This document shows, in pieces, positions 17,467-25,889 of a stretch of DNA of 64,000 nt. Position 1 is the first letter of the stretch. Every line of letters starts with the position of its first letter. The notes below the pieces were generated by a model. It was not told the DNA's origin, did not search any database, and saw only the letters and a list, made by a program, of their open reading frames with translations. Where the stretch lies: contig NZ_AAYC01000009.1 in the NCBI RefSeq assembly GCF_000169455.1, forward strand, positions 1-64,000, read 5' to 3'. Source of the DNA: Roseobacter sp. SK209-2-6 (GTDB lineage Bacteria > Pseudomonadota > Alphaproteobacteria > Rhodobacterales > Rhodobacteraceae). Made by a program: the position numbers and the translations under genes.

Positions 17467-19158
17467 CTACCCCATCCAGCGCCGCACAGGGGCGCTGCTT
17501 TCTTCCAGCGCTTGGCAGACCACATCGACCAACGTGGGGCCATCATGGGCCACGGCCTCGCGCATGACGCGGTCGAGGTCCGCAGCGTCTTCTACCCGCC
17601 AGCTTTTGACACCATAGGCCGCTGCGATCTGAGCATGGTCCGTGCGATTGAAATCCACATTGTAATAGCGCGCGTCTTTGTCGGCGAATTGGCTGGCTTT
17701 GATCCAGCCGAAATTTGCGTTGGAAAAAACCACAAAGGTGATCGGCGCTCTGCTGCGACAAACGGTTTCCAGTTCACCCACAGTAAAGCCAAAGGAGCCA
17801 TCGCCCATTAGAGCGACGGTTTTTGAAGCGGGGCGTCCATACCAGGCGCCAAGAGAGGCAGAAAGTGAATACCCAAGGGCCCCATGTGCTCTATTGGTGA
17901 TAAAATACCGGCCTGGCCGCTGCAGTTGATAGTAGGCTGAGAAGTAGGGGCAGCTGGTGCCTGGATCGGACACAATTGTTGCGTCGGGTGGCAGAACCTT
18001 CATCAAGGTGTTGATGACGCGTTCCGGCCGGATTGGGGCCTCATTGCTCTCTGCCAGCATATTGAAACGCTCAAACTTGCGGCTTTTGATATCAGCAATG
18101 GCTTTGGCACCTCCAAAGGTCGCAGCGCCCTGTCCGCGTTTGTCCAGAACTACGTTCACCTCTGCCAGGGCTAGCCGTAGATCACCAACAACCCCCACTT
18201 CCGTACGGTAGTTGGCGCCGATCACCATGGGATCATTGTCAAAATGCACGATGCGGGTGCCGGGGGCGGGTGCCTCCCAGCGAGAGGTTGTGGTGGATCC
18301 GGCGCGGCACCCCATGAAGACGACGAGGTCGGCCGCCTCCATCATTTCCCAGGTTTGGTCGGTGCCGCCATTTGAGCCCACGACGCCAAGGCACTGGGAA
18401 TTGGTTTCAGCCAGAGAGCCCTGACCAGAGATTGACGTCGCAACAGGAATATCGAGGCGGGTTGCGAAGCGGGAGAGTTCTTCCATTGCGCCCGCGATGA
18501 CAACGCCGCCGCCACAAATGATTAGAGGCTTTTTCGCAGAGAGGATGGCATCCAGCGCCTCCTCCGCAGCGCCGGGTTCTGGGGCTTGCGGATATGCCGG
18601 GTAGTTCTGATGCTTGGGGTCGGCCCAGATGTCCGATGGGTCGACCTGGTCATATTGAATGTCATAGGGCAGACCAAGATGGGCAGCTCCAGAGCGCCCG
18701 GTTGTCATCGCCTTGAAGGCTGTGCGGACCATGCGCGGAATATGCTGGGCCTGCTTGATCACCGTGTTCCATTTGGTCAAGGGGCGCATCAGCGCATCCT
18801 GATCCACCTCTGTCAGCGGGTACTTTCCATAGGAAGAAACAGAGATATCCGTTGTAATGCCCAGGACTGCATAGGAGCTCTCTGAGGCTTCGATGAGGCC
18901 TGGAAGAATGTAGGTAGCCCCACCACCCGACGGCCCTTCGGCTACGCCAGGGCGACCGGTCACACGAGAGAACCCATCTGCCATATAGGTGGCGCAACGT
19001 TCATCGCGGGTCAGCACATGGGTGATGTTGTGATCCAGCCGCAGCATGGCGTCATAAAAGGGCAGTGTCGTGTCACCGCAGAGGCCAAAGATATGGCTTA
19101 CGCCATGGGCCTCTAGCATTCGGACCATTGCTTCGGCGCCATTCATCTCGTTGCTCAT
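17467..19158 (-). CDS. Thiamine-diphosphate-dependent enzyme (acetolactate-synthase superfamily)
   Basis: A 563-residue enzyme with the three POX/ALS domains. The N-terminal pyrimidine-binding domain has the activating glutamate region near residue 50. A central domain follows at about 190-330. The C-terminal ThDP domain has GDGSFGF (about 450) followed by an asparagine-containing SNANFGW, the metal-diphosphate motif. It has 2-oxo acid decarboxylase/ligase chemistry, but the normal catabolic family markers I know (Xsc, Ppd, oxalyl-CoA decarboxylase, gluconate-type ALS) do not fit clearly, so the substrate is unknown. It diverges from a GntR regulator with an operator-like palindrome between them. 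Confidence 0.8.
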   Translation of the reverse strand: MSNEMNGAEAMVRMLEAHGVSHIFGLCGDTTLPFYDAMLRLDHNITHVLTRDERCATYMADGFSRVTGRPGVAEGPSGGGATYILPGLIEASESSYAVLGITTDISVSSYGKYPLTEVDQDALMRPLTKWNTVIKQAQHIPRMVRTAFKAMTTGRSGAAHLGLPYDIQYDQVDPSDIWADPKHQNYPAYPQAPEPGAAEEALDAILSAKKPLIICGGGVVIAGAMEELSRFATRLDIPVATSISGQGSLAETNSQCLGVVGSNGGTDQTWEMMEAADLVVFMGCRAGSTTTSRWEAPAPGTRIVHFDNDPMVIGANYRTEVGVVGDLRLALAEVNVVLDKRGQGAATFGGAKAIADIKSRKFERFNMLAESNEAPIRPERVINTLMKVLPPDATIVSDPGTSCPYFSAYYQLQRPGRYFITNRAHGALGYSLSASLGAWYGRPASKTVALMGDGSFGFTVGELETVCRSRAPITFVVFSNANFGWIKASQFADKDARYYNVDFNRTDHAQIAAAYGVKSWRVEDAADLDRVMREAVAHDGPTLVDVVCQALEESSAPVRRWMG

Positions 19159-19224
19159 TGCGTCTCTCCCAGCGGAATGGGGCAGGTAATCGGCTCCAGA
19201 ACAGGGAATCGAAAACTGCGTTCA

Positions 19225-19240
19225 AAATTGTATACAGTTT
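19225..19240. promoter_or_regulatory. GntR-type operator palindrome
   Basis: AAATTGTATACAGTTT is a 16-bp palindrome with one mismatched pair and a perfect TGTATACA core. It resembles the TTGTATACAA-like sites of FCD-type GntR regulators. It lies between the ThDP enzyme and gntR starts and probably serves both. Confidence 0.6.
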
Positions 19241-19318
19241 GGAATTCATTATTGCGGACAAGTCAAGTCTGCTCTACCGTGCCCCCTGAGAATGAGGCAT
19301 CAGGCAGGGCCGGATCAT

Positions 19319-20011
19319 ATGAGCAAACGGGAAAGCAACGTGGATCGGGTCTATGAGGCCCTGCGCCGGATGGCTGCGGATTTTGCCTTTAAGCCCGACC
19401 AGCGGATCAACGAAAGCGCCTTGTCAGAGGTCTTGGGGGCCAGCCGAACGCCATTGCGGGAGGCGCTAAACCGCCTGGTGGCCGAGGGCTTCCTGACTTT
19501 TCAAAGTAACCGGGGTTTCTTCTGCCGACCTCTGACACCCAGCTACATATTGGACCTCTATGAGGCCCGCGTTGCAGTCGAATGCGAAGCCCTGCGACTG
19601 TCATGCCAGCGTGCGAGCGAGGCGGAGATTACGGCACTTTCGGCCTATTTGGAACGAATGGAGCCGGAGTATGAGAGTGCAACCGAGTTGGAAGAGCTCC
19701 TGGCCATGGATGAGAGCTTTCACGCACGCCTGGCGCAGCTTTCCGGCAACAATGAGTTGCAGCGGATCTTGAGAAACCTCAATGGGCGCATTCGCTATAT
19801 TCGCCTCATTGATCTCAAGCGGATGCGGGAAGAGGCGGATGGCCGCGCCCCCGGCGATATCTCGGCGCATCGTCGTGTGCTGGAAGCCTTGGTCAAACGC
19901 GACGCGGATACCGCAGTAGAGGCCCTGCGCAACCATATTGAAAAACGGCGGGAGCAGGCCACAGAAGCCGTGCGCATCGCCTTTTCACAGCTTTATGTGC
20001 CCGAAGACTGA
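19319..20011 (+). CDS. GntR-family regulator, FCD (FadR) subfamily
   Basis: A 230-residue regulator. The winged helix (residues about 6-70) contains INESALSEVLGASRTPLREAL, and an all-helical FCD effector domain follows. The metal-binding residues typical of FCD domains are plausible at DLYEARVAVE, DESFHARL and SAHRRVLEAL. Such proteins repress carboxylate catabolism until the acid binds. ATG 19319 is preferred on family grounds; an upstream ATG at 19292 gives nine more residues and neither has a strong ribosome site. It diverges from the ThDP enzyme and is followed 20 bases later by a small HTH gene. Confidence 0.88.
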   Translation: MSKRESNVDRVYEALRRMAADFAFKPDQRINESALSEVLGASRTPLREALNRLVAEGFLTFQSNRGFFCRPLTPSYILDLYEARVAVECEALRLSCQRASEAEITALSAYLERMEPEYESATELEELLAMDESFHARLAQLSGNNELQRILRNLNGRIRYIRLIDLKRMREEADGRAPGDISAHRRVLEALVKRDADTAVEALRNHIEKRREQATEAVRIAFSQLYVPED

Positions 20012-20031
20012 GGGCAGGTTGGGGGAAATAG

Positions 20032-20361
20032 ATGATTGACTGGACACAGCGAAAGAGAAGCTTGAGGGTGCTTTGTGCATTTAACAATGTTGCGCCTACG
20101 CAAGTTGCCCTCGAATTGGGAATGTCGCCAAATACGCTTACAAAGTTCCTGAATTCAAAATCTGCTCGTGGATTGAATTCAGATAATCTCGGGCTTGTTG
20201 TCAGATACTTTGGTTTGACCGATGCTTCAGACCTGGACACTGACAATCCACTTGGTGATCCCAAGATTGCGCCGCGTAAGATAATTGACGGATTATCGCC
20301 GGATGATGCTTTGGATCTCTGTCGTGAGCTTGAGGCGCGTTTCAAAGAAGAGGAAAAATAG
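20032..20361 (+). CDS. Small XRE/Cro-like DNA-binding protein, AT-rich
   Basis: A 109-residue protein. The segment PTQVALELGMSPNTLTKFLN (residues about 22-41) fits a helix-turn-helix of the Cro/C1 type, followed by an acidic and charged C-terminal tail (LCRELEARFKEEEK). It is clearly more AT-rich than its neighbours, with unlike codon choice, suggesting it was acquired or inserted. It sits between the GntR regulator and the racemase-family gene in the same direction and could be co-transcribed. The target is unknown. Confidence 0.65.
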   Translation: MIDWTQRKRSLRVLCAFNNVAPTQVALELGMSPNTLTKFLNSKSARGLNSDNLGLVVRYFGLTDASDLDTDNPLGDPKIAPRKIIDGLSPDDALDLCRELEARFKEEEK

Positions 20362-20370
20362 GGTCTTATA

Positions 20371-21105
20371 ATGGAACAGGGTGGCAAGACAGTCTTTGGC
20401 GCAGCGGTTGGGATCCTGATGCTGGAAACGCGTTTTCCACGGATCCATGGGGATATGGGAAATGCCATGACCTGGGATTTTCCGGTGCACTACCGAGTTG
20501 TGCGCGGTGCCAATCCTGAAAACGTTGTGCGTGGAAACCCTAGGGAGCTGATCGATCTCTTTGTTGAGGCTGGACGGGATCTGGTAGCAATGGGGGCTGA
20601 TGGTATTACCACCAACTGTGGTTTTCTAGCGCTGATCCAGGAAGAAGTACGCGAGGCATTGGGGGTGCCGGTTGCCACCTCGTCGCTGATGCAGGTGCCC
20701 ATGGTAGAGGCCTTGCTGCCCAAGGGGAAACGCGCGGGTGTGCTAACTATCTCGAAGGAGACACTGACTCCGGCGCATCTGAAGGCCGCCGGAGCGGCGG
20801 TGGATACGCCGGTTGGCGGTACAGATGGTTTGCGCTGCTTCACCCGAGACATCCTGGGCGATGCGCCTGAGATCGATTTTGCGGCCTGCCGCTTGGACAT
20901 GGTTGATGGCGCCAGGGCTCTGGTAGCGGAGAACCCGGATCTGGGCGCCATCGTGCTGGAATGCACAAATATGGTTCCCTATGCGCGCGATGTTCGCCGC
21001 GCCACAGGTCTGCCAGTGTTCTCAATCCAGAGCTTTGTCAGCTGGTTTCAGGCCGGGCTGATGCCACGCCGCTATGAGTTGGATTTGGATGATCCGCGTT
21101 TCTGA
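20371..21105 (+). CDS. Aspartate/glutamate/hydantoin racemase-superfamily protein
   Basis: A 244-residue protein with the two conserved cysteine sites of the superfamily, TTNCGFL (Cys about 90) and LECTNMV (Cys about 197). These provide the proton donor/acceptor pair in Asp/Glu and hydantoin racemases; arylmalonate and maleate-isomerase-type enzymes share the fold. The N-terminal GILMLETRFPRIHGDMGN is characteristic of a poorly described clade. It lies downstream of gntR and the XRE gene, so it may act on the same pathway as the ThDP enzyme. The exact reaction is unknown. Confidence 0.8.
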   Translation: MEQGGKTVFGAAVGILMLETRFPRIHGDMGNAMTWDFPVHYRVVRGANPENVVRGNPRELIDLFVEAGRDLVAMGADGITTNCGFLALIQEEVREALGVPVATSSLMQVPMVEALLPKGKRAGVLTISKETLTPAHLKAAGAAVDTPVGGTDGLRCFTRDILGDAPEIDFAACRLDMVDGARALVAENPDLGAIVLECTNMVPYARDVRRATGLPVFSIQSFVSWFQAGLMPRRYELDLDDPRF

Positions 21106-21108
21106 GGT

Positions 21109-22146
21109 TCAGTCCTGCTCCACCGCGCTGTGCCATTCGCGCAGGAAACGCTGGCGTTTCAGGCGGTCAAGATAGACCATCAGCCCGGGTCCCATCTGGA
21201 TGGGCCGGTAAGGGGCGCTTTCGGCACCGTTGCGTACAGGATAGCGGTGAAAGGGATAGGCAGGATTGCCCTCCGGGCTCCAGGCGGCCTCTAGCAAATG
21301 ATCGACAAGCTCACCTGCGAGCCCGGGTTCCGCCGTGTCCCTCAGGATCACCGCGCTGCGCAGCATCATATTGGTATAGTCCTGCGGCTCCAGGATGAGG
21401 ACCTGCCCCGAAAGATCGCTGCGGGCTTCGGCGTAGCTGCCGAGCACATTATAGGCGAGCGCCAGATCGCCCCGGGCCACATCCTCGATCATCGTGCCCG
21501 AACAGCAATAGAGCCGCAGATCCAGGCTTCCGAAAATCTCCATCATCCGCCAGAACCCGTCCGATGTTCGTGCATCCTGTGTGGCAAAGAGATAGCCCAG
21601 GCCGCTGGCGGCGGCATCATAGGTGCCGATCCGGCCGGAAAACCGCTCCGGGTGGCGCCGCAGCAGGGTGATCAGGTCCTGGCGCCGACGCGGCAGCTCC
21701 AGCCCCTCAAAGGCGCGCGGCGACAGGATCACCGTCGCAGGCTCCTGCGAAAAGCCAAAGACATGATCGCGCCAATTCGCCCAACCGGGCATGGCTTGCG
21801 TGAGGTTCGAGCGGTGCCGGAGGGTATAGCCGTCGTTGGCCAGTTTGACCTGCAGATCCATTGCCGAAGAGATCGCAATGTCAAAGCCGCTGGCATCCGT
21901 GATGACCGCTTGCATCAGGTCGGCGCTGCCGAGTTCATAGTAGTCCAGGGCAGTCTGCGGATGGGTGGCCAGGAAGTCTTCCAGCAAAGGCGCCAGCAGT
22001 GCCGTATCCGTGGTGGAGAGCACCTTCAGTACGGTCTCTGCCTCCAACGGCCCGAACCGGCGCTGGGCCTCGGCTTCAAAGGCTAGCAGTGAAGCCGCCC
22101 AAAGGCTGAGCGCGGTTAGGAGAGTGGGAAGGATAGCGAAACGCAT
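21109..22146 (-). CDS. Periplasmic solute-binding protein in the tctDE operon
   Basis: A 345-residue exported protein with a signal peptide (1-28) and a type II periplasmic-binding fold like the iron(III)/thiamine/phosphonate binding proteins (for example VLSTTDTALLAPLLEDF near 42, then a DYYELGSADLMQAV segment). No ABC permease or ATPase is near. Instead its start overlaps the end of the kinase gene by 31 bases in a regulator-kinase-binding protein operon. It probably works as a periplasmic sensor partner that hands the ligand to the kinase, rather than as a transporter subunit. Confidence 0.8.
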   Translation of the reverse strand: MRFAILPTLLTALSLWAASLLAFEAEAQRRFGPLEAETVLKVLSTTDTALLAPLLEDFLATHPQTALDYYELGSADLMQAVITDASGFDIAISSAMDLQVKLANDGYTLRHRSNLTQAMPGWANWRDHVFGFSQEPATVILSPRAFEGLELPRRRQDLITLLRRHPERFSGRIGTYDAAASGLGYLFATQDARTSDGFWRMMEIFGSLDLRLYCCSGTMIEDVARGDLALAYNVLGSYAEARSDLSGQVLILEPQDYTNMMLRSAVILRDTAEPGLAGELVDHLLEAAWSPEGNPAYPFHRYPVRNGAESAPYRPIQMGPGLMVYLDRLKRQRFLREWHSAVEQD

Positions 22147-23519
22147 GCTCCGGCTCCTGTGCTGGAAGTGGAAAGGACGAGGCGCCCGCCATGGGCTTCG
22201 GCCACTTCGCGGGCGATGGTTAGCCCCAGGCCGGAGCCAATGGTGCCTGCCGCATTGCTGCCGCGGACAAAGCGTTCTGTCAGCGCGTTCTTCTCGGCCT
22301 CCGGGAAGCCCCCGGCCTCATCGGTAACAGCAATGGTCACTGCGGACTGATCCATTGTGACCGAGATGGCGACTTCGCTGTCCGGAGGGGCGTATTTGAT
22401 TGCATTGTCCAGAATATTGCGCAGGGCATTCTGGATCAGGATCGCATCGCCTGGAACCGGCGGAACCGACCCGGCTTCCAGAACCAGAGCAATATCCTTC
22501 AGCTCGGCAACGGGGCGCAACCTGCCTACTAGCTCTTCAGCAAGGGCCTGCAGATCCACTGGCTTACGTTCCAGCGAGTCGGTGCGGAAGGTGACCATGG
22601 CGTGGTCAAGCAGCTGGCCCGCCGCGCGGGAGCTTTCGTCGATGGCGCGGATCATTTCACGCAGGGAGTTGCGGTTCTCGGGCTTTTCCACCCGCCGCAG
22701 GGTGATTTCGGCCTGGGTGCGCACCGTAGCCAGCGGTGTGCGCACCCGGTGCGCGGCCTCGGCGATGAACTCCTCGGACCGGGTGAGGGAAACCCGCAGG
22801 CGTTCGATGAAGCGATTGAGTGAATGCACCAGGGGCAGCATTTCGCTGGGCACCGCGCGCTGCACTGGGCGCAGATCCTTCGGCCCGCGCCGGGAGACCA
22901 CGCCGGTCAGCACCTGCAGCGGGCGGATGCTGGACTGCGCCGTCCAAAGCGCCAGCAGGGCAGCAATGGCAAAGAAACCGCCCCCCAGGGCAAGGGCCGA
23001 GCGGGTGAGGGCGGCCAGCTCCGCCTGCTGGCCCTCGCGGGTCTGGGCGACGGTAATGGCAATTCCTGCGGCACCGCTGTCGAGCGACATGCGGCGGCGC
23101 AGGGTAACGCTGCGTAGTCCGGCGCCCCGGTAGCTGCCAGTCCAATAGCCGGGTTCTTCTAGGCGCGCGCCGGCGGGTGCTTCGGGAAGGTCGCCATAGC
23201 CGGTGAGGGTACTGTCATCCAGGGTCACCCGGTAAAACACCCGGTCATCGCTGATATTGCCAAGCATCGAGAGGGCTGCATAGGGGATATCCAAAGTGAC
23301 CTGGCCTTCCTCAATGGTGACGGAATCCATCAGTGAGGTGGCGGAGGCCAGGAGTATGCTGTCATGGCTGCGCTGCGACACATCGCGGGTGAACCCCAGC
23401 ACCGCAAAAAACAAGAGCGATGCCAGAACCGCGGCGCTGCCGACCAGCTGCAGCGCCAGCCTGCGTCGCAGCGACCCGGAAGAGCGCAGCCGCGCATCTG
23501 GAGTAGGCTGGTCAGTCAT
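22116..23519 (-). CDS. tctE: Sensor histidine kinase (TctE-like)
   Basis: A 467-residue membrane kinase. It has an N-terminal helix (about 25-45), a periplasmic sensor domain to about 165, a second helix (175-193) and a HAMP-like linker. The dimerisation domain has the phosphorylated His257 in EAAHRVRTPL, and the HATPase domain has the N-box NALRNILDNAIKYAPP near 365. The HRVRTPL variant of the H-box is seen in TctE-type kinases. The gene overlaps tctD by four bases (ATGA) and the binding protein gene by 31. It is divergent from tctCBA, which it most likely controls in response to a tricarboxylate or similar acid. Confidence 0.9.
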   Translation of the reverse strand: MTDQPTPDARLRSSGSLRRRLALQLVGSAAVLASLLFFAVLGFTRDVSQRSHDSILLASATSLMDSVTIEEGQVTLDIPYAALSMLGNISDDRVFYRVTLDDSTLTGYGDLPEAPAGARLEEPGYWTGSYRGAGLRSVTLRRRMSLDSGAAGIAITVAQTREGQQAELAALTRSALALGGGFFAIAALLALWTAQSSIRPLQVLTGVVSRRGPKDLRPVQRAVPSEMLPLVHSLNRFIERLRVSLTRSEEFIAEAAHRVRTPLATVRTQAEITLRRVEKPENRNSLREMIRAIDESSRAAGQLLDHAMVTFRTDSLERKPVDLQALAEELVGRLRPVAELKDIALVLEAGSVPPVPGDAILIQNALRNILDNAIKYAPPDSEVAISVTMDQSAVTIAVTDEAGGFPEAEKNALTERFVRGSNAAGTIGSGLGLTIAREVAEAHGGRLVLSTSSTGAGACVSLSFPLS

Positions 23520-24181
23520 GCGAGTGAAATCCGGTAGCCAAGCCCCCGCACGGTAACGATCTGCGCCTGCGAACCGGCCAGATGCTTGCGCAGCCGCGCC
23601 ACATAGACCTCGATGGCATTCTCCGAGACCTCTTCGTCATAGGAAAACAGCCGGTCCACCAGCTTGGCCTTGGAATGGATCTGCTCCGGTGCGGCCAGAA
23701 AGATCTCCAGAAGCCGTAGCTCCTTGTTGCGCAGAGCGATCGATCTGGCGCCCGCCTGCAGCGTCCCGGCAAGGGGATCAAAGCGCAGATCTCCGAATCG
23801 TTTGACGTTGGAACCGCCGCCGCCCTGACGCCTGAGCACCGCCCGGCAGCGGGCTTCGAGTTCGGAAAAGTCGAAGGGCTTGGTGATGTAGTCATCAGCC
23901 CCAAGGTCCAAAACACCAACTCGGTCAGAGACCTCGGAGCGGGCAGTCAAGACGATAACCGGGGTCTTGCCTTCACGGGCGCGATGGGCCTTTAAGAAGT
24001 CACGGCCATCGCCGTCCGGTAGCATAATATCCAACAAAATCAAATCGTAATCCGTAGTGGCGATATAGCTGTCAGCGGCTTCCACGTCAGCAGCATGATC
24101 GACAACGTGGCCGTCCAGCCGCAGCCGGTCCAGTACCGCTGCAGCAAGGTTGGAATTATCTTCGACCAGCAGGAAACGCAT
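23516..24181 (-). CDS. tctD: Response regulator (TctD-like, OmpR family)
   Basis: A 221-residue regulator. The receiver domain has phosphoacceptor Asp51 (LLDIMLP) and switch Lys101 (YITKPF), followed by an OmpR-type winged helix from about 125, with VRGLGYRISL at the end. It is phosphorylated by the kinase encoded next to it and is expected to activate the divergent tctCBA transporter operon. The start at 24181 lies 118 bases from tctC. Confidence 0.93.
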   Translation of the reverse strand: MRFLLVEDNSNLAAAVLDRLRLDGHVVDHAADVEAADSYIATTDYDLILLDIMLPDGDGRDFLKAHRAREGKTPVIVLTARSEVSDRVGVLDLGADDYITKPFDFSELEARCRAVLRRQGGGGSNVKRFGDLRFDPLAGTLQAGARSIALRNKELRLLEIFLAAPEQIHSKAKLVDRLFSYDEEVSENAIEVYVARLRKHLAGSQAQIVTVRGLGYRISLA

Positions 24182-24217
24182 TGATTGTTCTCTTTCACTG
24201 AGGGGCAGGACAGAGCG

Positions 24218-24233
24218 TGACAGGTTTGTGTCA
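24218..24233. promoter_or_regulatory. Inverted repeat in the tctD/tctC intergenic region
   Basis: TGACA-N6-TGTCA lies between the divergent starts of tctD (24181) and tctC (24299). It is a candidate site for TctD dimers. Only the repeat is seen; binding is inferred. Confidence 0.4.
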
Positions 24234-24298
24234 GCTTGGCGTGCTCCCTTTCAGTCATGAGCGGGCAAACCGCTAAATGTCAAATGGAGGAGAGAGAC

Positions 24299-25279
24299 AT
24301 GACATTCACCCTGACACGGCGCACTGTTCTGGCGGCGGCTGCTGCGGCCCTGACTCTGGGCAATCCGGCCTGGGCGGAACAGAAAGTAGCCGAGAGCATC
24401 CACTTCCTGATCCCCGGCGGCGCGGGCGGCGGCTGGGACGGCACCGCGCGCGGCACCGGTGAAGCGCTGACCAAGGCGGGCCTGGTGGGCACGGCGTCTT
24501 TCGAAAACATGTCCGGCGGCGGCGGCGGCAAGGCAATCGGCTATCTGATCGAAAACGCAGACAGCAGCCATGGCACCCTGATGGTGAACTCCACCCCTAT
24601 TGTAATCCGTTCCCTGACCGGAGTCTTCCCGCATAGCTTCCGCGACCTCACCCTGGTTGCGGGCACTATTGGCGACTACGCTGCCATCGTTGTGGGCAAA
24701 GACAGCCCGATCAACTCGATGGAGGATCTTTTGAAGGCCTATCAGGCCAACCCGCGCAAGACTGCGATTGGTGGCGGCTCGGTGCCGGGTGGGATGGACC
24801 ACTTGGTGGCTGCCATGGTGATGAAGGCCGCGGGTGAGGACCCGACGGCGGTGAAATACATCCCCTATGATGCGGGCGGCAAGGCCATGGCGGCGCTTTT
24901 GTCCGGTGAAATCTCGGCCCTTTCGACCGGATTTTCTGAAGCGGTTGACCTGGCCAATGCAGGCGAAGTGAAGATCATCGGCGTCACCGCGGATGAGCGT
25001 GTTGCGGCCTATGAAACTGCGCCCACCATGAAAGAACAGGGCATCGATACCTCTTTCGTCAATTGGCGCGGGTTCTTTGCCGCTCCGGGTCTGCCGGAGG
25101 CCAAGCTGGCGCAGTATCAGGCGGCCATTGCCAAGATGTATGATACACCAGAGTGGGAAGAAGTGCGGGCCCGCAATGGCTGGGTCAATATCCACAACTC
25201 CGGCGATGACTTCAAAACCTTCCTGGAAGGTCAGGAAAAGGCCATTGGCGATCTGATGAAAGAGCTGGGCTTCCTCTGA
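24299..25279 (+). CDS. tctC: Tripartite tricarboxylate transporter binding protein (TctC)
   Basis: A 326-residue periplasmic receptor (Bug family). The signal region TLTRRTVLAAAAAALTLG (with an RR pair, so Tat export is possible) ends near residue 25. The family loop IPGGAGGGWDGTARG near 38-52 holds the conserved ligand-binding backbone of Bug proteins, and a GGGSVPGGMDH segment follows. It binds a di- or tricarboxylate. ATG 24299 is chosen because GGAGGAG precedes it; the frame is open to 24236. A strong hairpin separates it from tctB. Confidence 0.93.
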   Translation: MTFTLTRRTVLAAAAAALTLGNPAWAEQKVAESIHFLIPGGAGGGWDGTARGTGEALTKAGLVGTASFENMSGGGGGKAIGYLIENADSSHGTLMVNSTPIVIRSLTGVFPHSFRDLTLVAGTIGDYAAIVVGKDSPINSMEDLLKAYQANPRKTAIGGGSVPGGMDHLVAAMVMKAAGEDPTAVKYIPYDAGGKAMAALLSGEISALSTGFSEAVDLANAGEVKIIGVTADERVAAYETAPTMKEQGIDTSFVNWRGFFAAPGLPEAKLAQYQAAIAKMYDTPEWEEVRARNGWVNIHNSGDDFKTFLEGQEKAIGDLMKELGFL

Positions 25280-25290
25280 AGCTAAAATTC

Positions 25291-25321
25291 AGCCCGTGCC
25301 GGGAGAGACCAGGCGCGGGCT
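25291..25321 (+). terminator. Intercistronic hairpin tctC/tctB
   Basis: AGCCCGTGCC (25291-25300) pairs with GGCGCGGGCT (25312-25321), a 10-bp stem with one wobble pair, followed by only a short T stretch. It lies right after tctC inside the operon and is likely a partial terminator or 3' stabiliser. Confidence 0.65.
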
Positions 25322-25396
25322 TTGCCGCCACTGAGTAGTGAGACGGCACCGGGGCCATTGTTGCCCGCAATTGCACAATACAGGGGAGGGGGAGTT

Positions 25397-25885
25397 ATGG
25401 CGCTGGACCGCTGGATCGCGCTGATCATCCTGATGATCTCATTGGCCTATGGATATGCGGCCTATTTCACTATGGATGGGCTCCTGCCGCCCTTCATGAA
25501 GTTCAACCCGGTCTGGCCCAGCACCTTCCCCAAGGCGCTGTCGGTGCTGGCCATTCTGACTGCTCTGGTCATTGTTCTGGGGCTGGAAAAGCCAGCGGAA
25601 AGAGAGGCTGACGCGGTGCCGTTGTGGGAGCGGATCTTTGGCGGCAACTGGCAGCAGGCGCTGGCACTTCTGGCGCTGATGGTTGCCTATGCGCTTTTGC
25701 TGCGGCCCGGAGGTTTCCTTCTGTCGACGGTGCTTTTCCTCACCATCGGCGCCATGATCCTGGGCGAGCGCAAGCTGCATATTCTGCTGCCGGTCGCGGC
25801 AGGGGCGGCCGGGCTGGTCTGGTACCTGGTGCAGGGCGTTCTGGGCATCTACCTTAAGCCGCTGCCCGCGCTGATGGGGGGCTGA
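25397..25885 (+). CDS. tctB: Tripartite tricarboxylate transporter small permease (TctB)
   Basis: A 162-residue membrane protein with four helices (about residues 5-27, 47-67, 88-105 and 110-150), as expected for TctB. It pairs with TctA to make the membrane complex. ATG 25397 is used because GGGGAGGGGGAG stands just before it and the family's N-terminus begins there; the frame extends upstream to 25322. Four bases separate its stop from tctA. Confidence 0.88.
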   Translation: MALDRWIALIILMISLAYGYAAYFTMDGLLPPFMKFNPVWPSTFPKALSVLAILTALVIVLGLEKPAEREADAVPLWERIFGGNWQQALALLALMVAYALLLRPGGFLLSTVLFLTIGAMILGERKLHILLPVAAGAAGLVWYLVQGVLGIYLKPLPALMGG

Positions 25886-25889
25886 CACG

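Noticed and set aside
24251-25195. Long - strand frame opposite tctC
   Set aside because: Antisense to the clear TctC gene, His/Arg-rich composition typical of a shadow frame.
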